Origin: Maribacter flavus
Lineage (GTDB): Bacteria; Bacteroidota; Bacteroidia; Flavobacteriales; Flavobacteriaceae
Reading direction: 5' to 3'
DNA length: 64,000 nucleotides
Assembly: GCF_008386635.1 (NCBI RefSeq)
Contig: NZ_VUOE01000001.1
Location: forward strand, 1,488,001 to 1,552,000
The notes beneath the pieces are model-generated. The model searched no databases and was not told the origin of the DNA. It saw only the letters and a program-made list of their open reading frames with translations. Positions 21,401 through 26,647 of the stretch are shown one piece after another. Within the stretch, counting starts at the first letter, position 1. Each line of letters begins with the position of its first letter. The position numbers and the translations under genes were made by a program.

Positions 21401-24012
21401 CTAAAAATACAGGCATTGTCAATAGGATCTCCATTTAGGTCCAACTGGGTAACCTCCACCACATAACTGCCATTTTCACCCGCGTTAAAATCAAAACTAG
21501 GCCCATTGTTGGCACTGAAAGAAATCACGACGGTATCCGTATCGTCATTTACCAATTGGTATCCATAGCCATTCCCCAAATTGGTGATCGTGATGTTTCC
21601 GGGATTGGCACAAATGATGTCTTCCTTGGTATACTGGATGTCCAAGTTGTTTCTAAATACGTTGAAGTAGAAGCGACTGGTACACCCATTTTGATAGGTG
21701 ACAGAAAGCCTGAACTGGCCTTCCGTATTCGCCGTATAGGTATTGCCGGTTGCCACTTGGTTCCAGGTACAGGTCAAGGCCCTATTGGCACAATCGTCCC
21801 CAGAAGGGCTGCAGCTTCCTTCGTCCAGCTGTTCCCAAACAATGGTTTGTGCATCAATAATGTTAATTTGTAACTCCTTTGTGTCCGCAGCGCCACATAG
21901 AAACAACTTGGGCAACATGGCATTGTCCACACTGCATTGAACAATTTCACCGGCGATATCGTTGTAAGGATCCGTATCATTATTGACGGCGTTCATCAAC
22001 TCAATTATAGGGTTGGGTATCAAACCTGCTCCATAGGGAGTGACCGTAATGATTTCCTTGAACCCCTTACAAGGGTCTGCTACTATCTTGTCCACGATAT
22101 AAGTACCCACCTGCGTAACAACGATGGTGCTTGGGTCATTATCCGGGTCACCATCGGTAATGACCGTATCGGTCGCGTCAAATTGATTGTTTCCGTTATC
22201 GTCCCTTACCCATACATATTCGTCAAAGCCATCTCCGGCATTCAATATGGCCGAACTTCCACATAGTTCTACGGTGCGTTGAAAATTACAGTCCGAAAGG
22301 TCATCCAATAGGAAGTTTGTGGCTCCAGGAACCACAAAACCACAAGCATTGAAGTCCGTTACACTGGGGTCATCTGTAACCATAGCGGTATTTTCAACTC
22401 CTTGATACGAGGAGTAGGCCAAATTCTGAATCAAATCCGAACATGCATCAATAAAATCGAAACAGTTTTCTGCAACCTGAACCCGCATTCTAATAGAATA
22501 TTCAGGTCCATCCTCTTCTACCAGATTATTTGGAATCGAAAAAATAACTTCTCTTGAAGCAGGTGTATATACGTAAGTTACCCCTGGAGGTAACGCAAAA
22601 TCAGATGGTATAAAGTCTGTTCTGCCGTCAGGCGGAGAAACATTTATTGGTAGGACATCTCGAATGGTATAATTGTCCGCATCATCATTCCCAATATTTT
22701 GAAAGGATAGTACATAATCCAAAACTTGGCCCAAATTAACTCCCTGACCGGTAATGTCCACACCGCCAGGAGTGTTAACCCGTTTTTCCAAAACAATATT
22801 TGGAGCGATAATTTCTATATCGAACGACGTAAAAAAGATATCATATTTGTCCTGAGAGGAACTTGCCCTCAATACGGCACTAGTGGCATCGTTTGGTATG
22901 ACATTGTTGAATTGATTGTTTATCTCAAAAAGATCTATGTCCCAACCCAAGGTATTGATACTATTGGGGGTTCTATCTGTAACCAATGCGTCGTAACGAG
23001 TAATATTTGAGTTGAAAAAGTTTGTAGCTGGGTTTAATGTATTGGATAAAGGTGTAAAGACGCCACCACCAAAGGCATCGATAGCCAATCCATCGCCTGA
23101 TATCCTATTATCCCCTTCCAAAGCAGCAACACCAATTTTGGCGTTCACAGGAAAAGGAGCCGGTAAACTGGTGAACCCACTTACCGGTATATCAACAGTT
23201 TGTCCAGATGCAATTCCTGCGTATCCATCAAAAGTGGTGATATATCTACTGCCGGGAAGATTTGGATTCTCATACACTACAACCAATTTCCAACCACCAG
23301 AAATACCGCCAGAAATACCACCTCCCAAACTGGCCCTAACATTTGCCACCGTATATTCTCCGTTTGGATCCGGTAACGCGGTAAGTATACTCGTTACATC
23401 CCTGTATGCTGCATATGGACTGTAATAACCAAAATCTGCATCCCCATTGCCGTCGAACAGTATTTCATCGGCGGTTATGTCTTGGTAGGCACCGCCCGGT
23501 ACCCTAAACCTGATCTGGTCAATAGTACTACGATCCGGATTTACATAGACGGCGGACCAATACAAACCGGCATATCGAATTAAGGAACATGTAGGATCTG
23601 GAACCGTTAAAATTGCACTACTTGAGCTGAAGGTACTTGGGTCACCATCCACGTCAATATATTGCATGTCTAAGTTATCATTGTACTCAGAAGAACTGCC
23701 GGTCAAATTGTACGGTTCGTTTGGAGAGGTTGCAGGTATTGTAACCGTTACCCTTCTCCATCTTCCATTAATGAATTGCCACTCCTGTCTTGTTTCCTCT
23801 TGGGTTTGTCTATTGACAATGTTGTTGCCTGCAAAGGTTAGTTCACCCCTAATATCCGCGGAATACCTTACCTCAAAATTGTTCTTTACCTGTGAAAAAG
23901 TTGAAAAAGTTCCGATTACCAAAAAAATCAGAAACAATGAAACCCTCAATAAAGAGATTCTAATATTAATATTTGGAACGGTAAACTCCAAAAAGGTAGT
24001 TTGTTTGGTCAT
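9460..24012 (-). CDS. sprB: Giant SprB-like gliding adhesin with T9SS type B sorting domain
   Basis: A 4850-residue surface protein. The ATG at 24012 (MTKQTTFLEF) is preferred over a GTG seven codons upstream; a signal peptide ends near TFSQVKN. Residues about 40-420 form an unassigned N-terminal domain. A DUF11-type domain (NIVLEKRV...LGQVLDYVLSFQNIGN) follows, then a Cys-rich Ig-like part. From about residue 800 to 4760 I count some 43 SprB-type modules: Cys-x-G start, GG-x-x-PY-x-Y core, GxYx-V-x-VxDxxGC end. The last 88 residues (IPNFFTPDGDGENDFW ... GKELPTGDYWYVI) are a type B C-terminal sorting domain. An unrelated segment of about 195 residues interrupts the modules near residues 1895-2090. 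In gliding flavobacteria SprB moves along the cell surface and drives gliding. Gene order around it supports the name; orthology rather than paralogy is inferred. Confidence 0.85.
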   Translation of the reverse strand: MTKQTTFLEFTVPNINIRISLLRVSLFLIFLVIGTFSTFSQVKNNFEVRYSADIRGELTFAGNNIVNRQTQEETRQEWQFINGRWRRVTVTIPATSPNEPYNLTGSSSEYNDNLDMQYIDVDGDPSTFSSSSAILTVPDPTCSLIRYAGLYWSAVYVNPDRSTIDQIRFRVPGGAYQDITADEILFDGNGDADFGYYSPYAAYRDVTSILTALPDPNGEYTVANVRASLGGGISGGISGGWKLVVVYENPNLPGSRYITTFDGYAGIASGQTVDIPVSGFTSLPAPFPVNAKIGVAALEGDNRISGDGLAIDAFGGGVFTPLSNTLNPATNFFNSNITRYDALVTDRTPNSINTLGWDIDLFEINNQFNNVIPNDATSAVLRASSSQDKYDIFFTSFDIEIIAPNIVLEKRVNTPGGVDITGQGVNLGQVLDYVLSFQNIGNDDADNYTIRDVLPINVSPPDGRTDFIPSDFALPPGVTYVYTPASREVIFSIPNNLVEEDGPEYSIRMRVQVAENCFDFIDACSDLIQNLAYSSYQGVENTAMVTDDPSVTDFNACGFVVPGATNFLLDDLSDCNFQRTVELCGSSAILNAGDGFDEYVWVRDDNGNNQFDATDTVITDGDPDNDPSTIVVTQVGTYIVDKIVADPCKGFKEIITVTPYGAGLIPNPIIELMNAVNNDTDPYNDIAGEIVQCSVDNAMLPKLFLCGAADTKELQINIIDAQTIVWEQLDEGSCSPSGDDCANRALTCTWNQVATGNTYTANTEGQFRLSVTYQNGCTSRFYFNVFRNNLDIQYTKEDIICANPGNITITNLGNGYGYQLVNDDTDTVVISFSANNGPSFDFNAGENGSYVVEVTQLDLNGDPIDNACIFRTPVIGVLDRDVTFDVSHTDPNCISQGSINIQINNAEPNYEYELRLDDGSNGGLGTLIDDETAQIDNDFTFSGLNAGNYIVIARTQDGCTHSEQVTLVDGNDLEIEARVSQHITCREGNILMSSTGGQTPHRYAIWSYEDETGTIVTSYPTPQDIPATEFQSSQIFDIYNPGDYTFVVVDRNNCFAFSNTVTIEFRPAAEFSGATIEDQACFGDASGSIQMNLLDDNGYQLTYYLFDIDIPQIDVINDNFDINDAIAANASGYFGNLMPGDYTIVVNMRRGSADCNYPYYHTISGPANALFAESALVQDYSCLQDGIIEAQNVSGGTAPYSYSIDGINFIPDSTPNAHRFENLTAGSYTVSVRDAAGCVYATTPIIIDPTDPPTDITVVESQITCPSGTVDLQVTSIGGTAPLTIQIVAPSTIAPDATLGNTADFNGLAPDTYTIRVTDADGCFYEENHTIAPIVPITMSGITVTPVSCFGATDGTIQFNVNYQTGQNFTYTVTGPSGTVATGGVQATISLPNLGSGNYTLDILDTDTNCTYNTTHTLEGPPSALTVAAPMVTQPTCLDDGSVIVAASGGWGSYEYTLYNPDTSLFGTNTNGVFNGLTQGGTYTGTVTDANNCAVPFTFDINPATAPVLAVTPNDFCYDDAVGLTITANVTSGGDGNFEYNINGGGYSSSNVFTGLAPGTYIINVRDGNSCTDTQTITINPELSLIASAGNITACTSDTDIDITAAGGDGNYVYAVVADGVTPTAGDFSTTNPVTVSAPGDYDVYVRDNNGITGYCEASYDINIVQDAPLALSVSNTPILCSGENQATITIVASGGEAPYRYSINNGATYQTTNTFNNLGTGNYTVRVRDANNCELSQLYSITEPFTLSASAAVTQLIECNPSAGAEVRITNVLGGTAPYSYSFDGGLSYGANAIDYLLAGTHTLYVQDANGCTYPMSVTIDPAPTPPNVTLTPTVDYSCDGTGIVTIGTDDPSLDYTYSLNGTPNTPADSNIFTNVPVGTHTISVDYISNVAPSPSVLLREDFGVGAPTSITEIDPLFCFEPQDGSPSSCPSFGTDTHIQDGEYSVANTIVNPYTWLVPNEQSGNPNGRYLAINIGGVAGVNGIVYAKRGIEVVPNRDITISIDVFNLKFVGSTGADANLDVQLVNSSGTVIASIPTGNIPKSTDPDIWENYNITLNPGAETNLDIVIRTIGTATAGNDVVIDNIVATQLPEQCPQTVTIDVTVEPGNAFEASIVSAMDVTCNGDTDGSISFDVDNFGAGGFEYSLDNFSTILGSSTTSPQIISGLSAGNYTISIRDVDNPIAGCTVTLNQTINEPTPVVASATIISQATCTDGGVIIASAMGGTPNYRYQLEDGVGGIIAGFDFATNGSNTTFSGLAPGDYLVRVRDINNCEDIIDAPLTINPTDPIVFTAEPTTCYSGNNDGEIVVNVTSGNGGYQFRINGGPWLAPTPTTATTYTFSNLSAGSYDIEVRDALGCPLAANTQTVTINPQLTANAVLTNDLTCLVDASVTINANGGSGTYSYEWSNDGGTTFSNTNFAGNVFTTNLFGNFVFRVTDTSTPVNCVVVTNPITITEAQTPVIANVVPTDILCNGESTGSLDVQIDTSVGVPPYVINVVETSGPTNYGTQTTGLPAGNYEVTITDDKGCVSAPFPVIIAEPSPIVYTTSDVPITCDAGLGTTNPGEISISGVSGGTAEYTYILTGNNGIPTQTHTTTPSTRDHTFTVLEFGIYQIDVVDANGCASYTTEIIASPPNDLDIDVSTATVDCLVGGTAVVSVGAAVGSGNYEFAILETYSAPYSSSYQAPDVLGGFTSTFTGLTPGITYTFVVFDLTTNCYYFEEAAAPINTPSSMVATLDAVNNVSCTGSADGNVSFTFSGFDVAATDVQYEVFNRQSNITTGYMGTSSVNPPSSVTVSNFATLPPGEYYLLLTEVGGPNNGCSVDGGTFTIRESAFALDLDVASPQNDNCNLNAGIITAAGRNGTAPYEYQYLLDTAPAPLTTDAGWINNTTANVEAGDYIVYVKDAYGCIFQRPITVLEDPSPIISLSIVDECADEGMFQVSVTLDNPLVASAPFQIRVNGNAFQNFTFDVSNQYLVTGLSSGLAQTIEVRDVNGCSVTETFDIQPPLQFNATLTTLLDCEVVPANNAEITINVTAGSGSYDYEIDGPGAVDQARTAMGGSSITWTGASIDGNYTVTVYDTSTAIPNCLGSIVVNVPPAVLPNISVSSFTDVTCNGADDGSITVTSTDVGTGPYSYEIISGPGSSATFPIAPTTSTATRATFQGLEGLIAPGITYTIRVTAANGCSMDITQAITEPEIITNVNASVVEFACTVGNNENNATITIDTSAITGGSGTYVRYEFIEEDDPNTAPIEAPVVVQSGTNPVYTETDFAGGSYTINVYDSNGCLGSTTAIVNPFDELISASVSITNTVTCNPGNDGELTMSVVSTLGDPSRFEYSIDNGSNYQVSNVFPGLAAGPYTILARHIDTGCIISASETLLEPNTFTINVTNVSDVECYGTSTGAVNFELVDATYPGGFTWTVYDTNGTLANTADDILVTTGNEATNGPMADINLPAGSYYVSIAQDNNPFCVNTEAFTIAGPSMAISGAIATMDITCVPGNDGSIEIINVQGGWGGYTYYIGVAAPTLPTDYTASPMLGGLSAGTYQAWVRDAQGCEQLIDNTIVLVDPTPITASLQVNQENCTNLEGEIEVLASGGQGSNFTYQLVLNGSNFRASQNTPIFSGLGTGNYEVMVTDQWGCSATTPAVLLYEEMNLSTTVDKPIDCTLNPGGEITVGVTGGSTNLEFVMTTPSGTIVTQSTGIFTNLTEIGIYNFVVRDLDTTNPVCQKSISQALVAPITPVLLDATIIDVSCEGGSDGSLRAILDPTTDGNPNYQYELIGVSAGASNRPLQSSPLFDNLPAGDYQVRVVSGLGCEDIKNETITEPQPLVISASATTFDCAPDNSINTAVVTITVEDGAATPGVLSGTGPYLYSLNGITYQSANTFNIADNGTVQNITVYVRDANGCIATDSVIIQPINRFTASVATDVDITCTNDETVTITVSDNGLAHTYTYELLPIGNTNAVQTGSTATTATFDLLTTGSYTFRVTDVDTGCYFDTPAYNVEPYDFIRATATAVTPVTCFGDSNGELEINITGYTGNYNYQIFDAAGNPVGGVVSTDTSVNPRVVGGLSGGNYYVTITETDVPFCSEDTNMVTIASPDMALTATTDILSQPTCTNDRGEIRVVPQGGFGPYTISITNGTDTFTENNVYANVFSGLSAGIYDITVTDQAGCPYTDTVVLDPATPIVANATPLVTNLACYGDMGATVTANITVAGGSGSYEYILNYIDADGTTILFSTASQLSPNFNDLGAGIYSITVTDGWDCDVTTNTVEIIEPTPVSAQLIRTDPLTCATGVEFELTATGGSGTYEYSIDGINFLPMTSNPMGLPATGTLGAGTYQYFVRDAINGCDAVQSNAITEDMIDPLVLFVDQSAAYINCTGESTAIIYADAFGGLGNYQFELFTDASLSVAARIAGPTSIGEFRNLPAGTYYVSVTSEDCTTLPEEVIISEPAPLTYVDEVINVTCEGEGNGSITVTLSGGSGGYQYAISPNLNQFDTVNTFTDLEPGDYIIIAQDQNGCFEYLEYTITEPSMLMVDATTTPEICVDSQDGTISLNITGGTAPYSTALNSNDDADFVQDRTSFVDMAAGNYLIFVRDANGCETNVVVDIEPGVNLNATVEPVYVCTGDLPDNYVNITLEDESLIGDVMYALDSTDASALQLNPDFRNIAPGNHYITIAHSNGCLVTVDFTIESFDPLILLPEQRSLNEITAIAEGGSPEYTYYFDGVDNGNDNTFYIMRTGTYEVRVVDQNGCEMMASIFMEFIDVDIPNFFTPDGDGENDFWIPKNIQQFPDILIKIYDRYGRVVSRQAHDAKGWDGRYEGKELPTGDYWYVIQLNGEEDSREFVGHFTLYR
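9780..21640 (-). repeat. SprB-type module array with seven-module higher-order periodicity
   Basis: This is coding repeat DNA: about 43 modules averaging roughly 277 bp each. Modules resembling CxGxxDGxIxF with a tail rich in Pro-x-x-Ala-Leu recur every seventh module. The first Cys codon of these markers lies at 19966, 17644, 15781, 13828 and 11956, spaced 774, 621, 651 and 624 codons. The long interval contains an inserted non-repeat domain. The modules are diverged at DNA level, so this is old amplification rather than recent tandem duplication. Confidence 0.75.
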
Positions 24013-24106
24013 AGCACTATGTTCTAAAAGCACTTCGAGGGATTCAATTACAAATCACTACAGAATATGCCAATAACAAAGATTGTCCATACTAGGAAGG
24101 TTTGAA

Positions 24107-24143
24107 ATTTATTGTTGTGGTCTGAAAGCTATATGTTGTGAAA
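24107..24143 (-). promoter_or_regulatory. Operator-like direct repeat upstream of the sprB-like gene
   Basis: On the minus strand this reads TTTCACAACA, then 14 bases, then CACAACAATAAAT. The ACAACA cores (plus-strand TGTTGT at 24113 and 24134) start exactly 21 bp apart. The same arrangement occurs upstream of the sprC-like gene at 28999-29035. Confidence 0.6.
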
Positions 24144-24362
24144 AGTGGTTTGCAGAGGGTATGTGAAATGAGATCTCCCTGTTTTATGGTATTTATGACC
24201 CATGGAACATCTAGAAATTTTAAGAAAAATCAGGTTTAAACGAGGTCTCTTTGGTGGGTATAGAAAAAAAACTATTCTTAGTTTAGGAATGGTTTTAATC
24301 CTTCCGATTAAGAATTCTCCTTTACTGAAAAACAGATGGCTTTCGCCGTTAAATTTTGTTCC

Positions 24363-24392
24363 AAAAAAAAGACCAAGAAAAATTTCTTGGTC
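24363..24392 (-). terminator. Rho-independent terminator after the sprD-like gene
   Basis: A 9-bp perfect stem GACCAAGAA / TTCTTGGTC (24371-24379 and 24384-24392) with a 4-nt loop is followed on the minus strand by eight Ts. It starts 25 bases after the sprD-like stop and separates that gene from the sprB-like gene. Confidence 0.85.
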
Positions 24393-24416
24393 CATTTAAT
24401 TGTGTTTTTCTTTTAA

Positions 24417-26639
24417 CTATGCCACTTGCCCGGGGGTAACCCTCATAATCCACATTTTTTCATCATAGGCATCGTTCAATTTAGAATAATAGGATATTAG
24501 GGCATTTGTCCAGGAATCATGTTTTTTTAAGTAAACATACCTCCAATTATTTTTGGGATTGATAAAATAGCTGGCGCTGAGTCCGTAGGAATTTAAAAGC
24601 GCCACAAACCTATTGGCGTTTTTTGGGTTTGCAAAAACATTGGCGATGATATAGTAACCGGACCCGATACCATCAATTTCGTAGTTTTCAGGTTCCGTAC
24701 CGTTGGCAGCCAATCTATCCTGTTGTACTACATTTTTACGAAGTACGTCCGTATCGTATTTGGAAGATTTCTCCCTTAACTTGTTTACATTGTTCACATA
24801 GGCTTCGTTGGTGTACCTGTTCTCAACGTTCATGATCCAGGTTTTGCCGTCATAGGCTCCGTTGAAATTTGAATCGTGGGCGGCAACTGCTTCCTCAAAA
24901 GTGTCATAGCGCTGTAAATACACGTATTTCAATCCGTTGTTTGGGTTGTCAATATAATCCGCCTGAATTCCTTTGGCATCCAAACTATTTAAGAATTTGT
25001 CCAGATACTTGCCCCCCTTGTAGACATTTGCCACCACATAGTAACCATCGGTTACATTGGGCAGGTCATTGAACTTTCTGCTTTTCACCCGTTCCTGAAC
25101 CACTGTTTTTTCCTGTTCCTGGTTTACCTTATTTTTCTGTGGAGGGGTATATGCCAGCACGTCTTTTTTGGTTTCTTCCCGTCTGATTTCCTGCTTTGGT
25201 CGGTTCGTTCTGGACACCTCGGTATTCACTATGGCATTGGATGTACCTTTCTCTTCGAACGAATTGTTGCTTTGTGTCACATCATCCATGGCTTTTGAAG
25301 CGGCATTTACATTGGTGGCCAAGGCGTCTTGGGCCGATGTATTCCGATTGGTATTTTCTGCTGGTTTTATTTCTCGCTCCCGAGTATTTTGTGCCGATGC
25401 CAATTTTACATCGGATTCGTCACCCCTGAAGATTTCTTCGGCCCTGCGTTCCAAATCGGGACGTTCGCCATTGGTTTCGTTCCTAACCATTTTCATAACC
25501 ATATTGAACCTTCGTTCCAGGTCTGCCTGTCTATTGGCCTCCAAGGAATCCTGCCGAAACATCAACTCTTCAATAATGGCATCGTTTTCGGCCAATTTCC
25601 TTTTCAGCTCCTCAATCTCATCATTCGTAGCAATGTTCTCCGGTTCAAAATCATTTTTAACCAAATCGTCTTCAAAATCATCTTCCAACATAACCCTGTC
25701 CTCGGTCAGGTTCGGTGTGAAGGAATAGGCAAAGGAAATTTCATGGGTAAGTCCAAAATTGTCAAAGTTGTTTGACAAGCCCTTCTCCATGGTATACCCC
25801 AAAGAAATCCGTTGGTTAAGATTAAATCCTACCCCGGCGGCAGCTCCATAAAAACTATCATAACCACCTTGGATCCAACCTATTTTTGGAAGGTCCAAAA
25901 TTAAGCTTCCCCCTAAGGTGATGTTATCCTCTTCTCCATCCATTCGAACCCTTGCCAACGGCATCAAACGCCCCGCTTCCAGAATTCCGGAACTATTTTT
26001 AAACTGATGGGTATATTGCAGGTGTCCGGAATAGGTTTTCTCACTAAAATCCGTAAGGGATTCACTTGTTTTTAAATTATAATCGAATAGGTTTTCTGCA
26101 AAGGCACCAATATCAAAATTTCCGTAGGATAGGTTAAATCCCGGTTGAAAGGATAAAAGGTTCTGGTCCTGGAATCCCGCCAAAAATGGATCTTCCTCTA
26201 CCGTTGTTGCACGGCCTTCGTCAAAACCACTATTGTAATAGGAAAGATTGGCCCCAAAGGTAAAATTGCTTTTATCGCTCAGTTTTACTCCGTAGGCGTA
26301 GTTTGCCAAAACACCATAGTTACTCAATGCCCCCAAACGCTGGGTATACAAACTCAATCCTAAACCGGTACGGTCGCTGATCCTACCACTATAACTCAAG
26401 AAATAGTTTTGGTTGTTATCGTCAAATTGTACCGATTGGTTCCTGTGCAATAAATTGATGTACGATTTGTCTTCCCGTACCGTAGAAAATGTTGGGTTTA
26501 TCAAAAACCGATTGTATTTCAACAGGTTTTGGGAAGGTACCTCGTACCCAAAATAAGGATTGTCTTCCTGCGCTTGGGCCTTAGAAAACCCAAGGGCAAG
26601 AAGTACAAATAATAGTAGTATACGTGTTTTAGGTAGCAT
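24417..26639 (-). CDS. PorP/SprF-like barrel fused to coiled coil and two SPOR-like repeats (SprD position)
   Basis: The 740-residue product has a signal peptide ending near SKAQAQED. Residues about 25-305 form a PorP/SprF-type barrel (QNLLKYNRFLINPTFSTVRED, GLGLSLYTQRLGALSNYG). A charged stretch with a short coiled coil follows (EIEELKRKLAENDAIIEELM, about 340-380), then a low-complexity Asn/Glu/Lys linker. The C-terminus has two tandem domains of about 75 residues: GYYVVANVYKGGKYLDKFLN...YVYLQRYDTFEEAV...WIMNV and GYYIIANVFANPKNANRFVA...YVYLKKHDSWTNAL...WIMRV. Both resemble SPOR domains, which bind peptidoglycan. Its place between the sprC-like and sprB-like genes matches sprD. The SprD name is positional inference only, so no symbol is given. 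Confidence 0.75.
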   Translation of the reverse strand: MLPKTRILLLFVLLALGFSKAQAQEDNPYFGYEVPSQNLLKYNRFLINPTFSTVREDKSYINLLHRNQSVQFDDNNQNYFLSYSGRISDRTGLGLSLYTQRLGALSNYGVLANYAYGVKLSDKSNFTFGANLSYYNSGFDEGRATTVEEDPFLAGFQDQNLLSFQPGFNLSYGNFDIGAFAENLFDYNLKTSESLTDFSEKTYSGHLQYTHQFKNSSGILEAGRLMPLARVRMDGEEDNITLGGSLILDLPKIGWIQGGYDSFYGAAAGVGFNLNQRISLGYTMEKGLSNNFDNFGLTHEISFAYSFTPNLTEDRVMLEDDFEDDLVKNDFEPENIATNDEIEELKRKLAENDAIIEELMFRQDSLEANRQADLERRFNMVMKMVRNETNGERPDLERRAEEIFRGDESDVKLASAQNTREREIKPAENTNRNTSAQDALATNVNAASKAMDDVTQSNNSFEEKGTSNAIVNTEVSRTNRPKQEIRREETKKDVLAYTPPQKNKVNQEQEKTVVQERVKSRKFNDLPNVTDGYYVVANVYKGGKYLDKFLNSLDAKGIQADYIDNPNNGLKYVYLQRYDTFEEAVAAHDSNFNGAYDGKTWIMNVENRYTNEAYVNNVNKLREKSSKYDTDVLRKNVVQQDRLAANGTEPENYEIDGIGSGYYIIANVFANPKNANRFVALLNSYGLSASYFINPKNNWRYVYLKKHDSWTNALISYYSKLNDAYDEKMWIMRVTPGQVA

Positions 26640-26647
26640 GTTTGGTT

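Larger units (their letters stand above)
24013..24416 (-). promoter_or_regulatory. Intergenic region between sprD-like and sprB-like genes
   Basis: These 404 bp hold no convincing gene. A strong terminator lies next to the sprD-like gene (24363-24392), and a two-half-site operator-like element lies 95 bp from the sprB-like ATG (24107-24143). A minus-strand open frame over 24129-24395 has no homology-like features and overlaps the terminator, so it is not called. The region must contain the sprB-like promoter, but I see no exact TAnnTTTG. Confidence 0.6.

Noticed and set aside
9652-23425. Many open frames of 60-175 codons antisense to the adhesin gene
   Set aside because: Long antisense frames are expected opposite a low-stop, repeat-rich coding sequence; none shows family motifs or its own start context.
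24129-24395. 88-codon minus-strand open frame between the sprD-like and sprB-like genes
   Set aside because: It overlaps a strong terminator and the operator-like element and encodes a basic, feature-free peptide.
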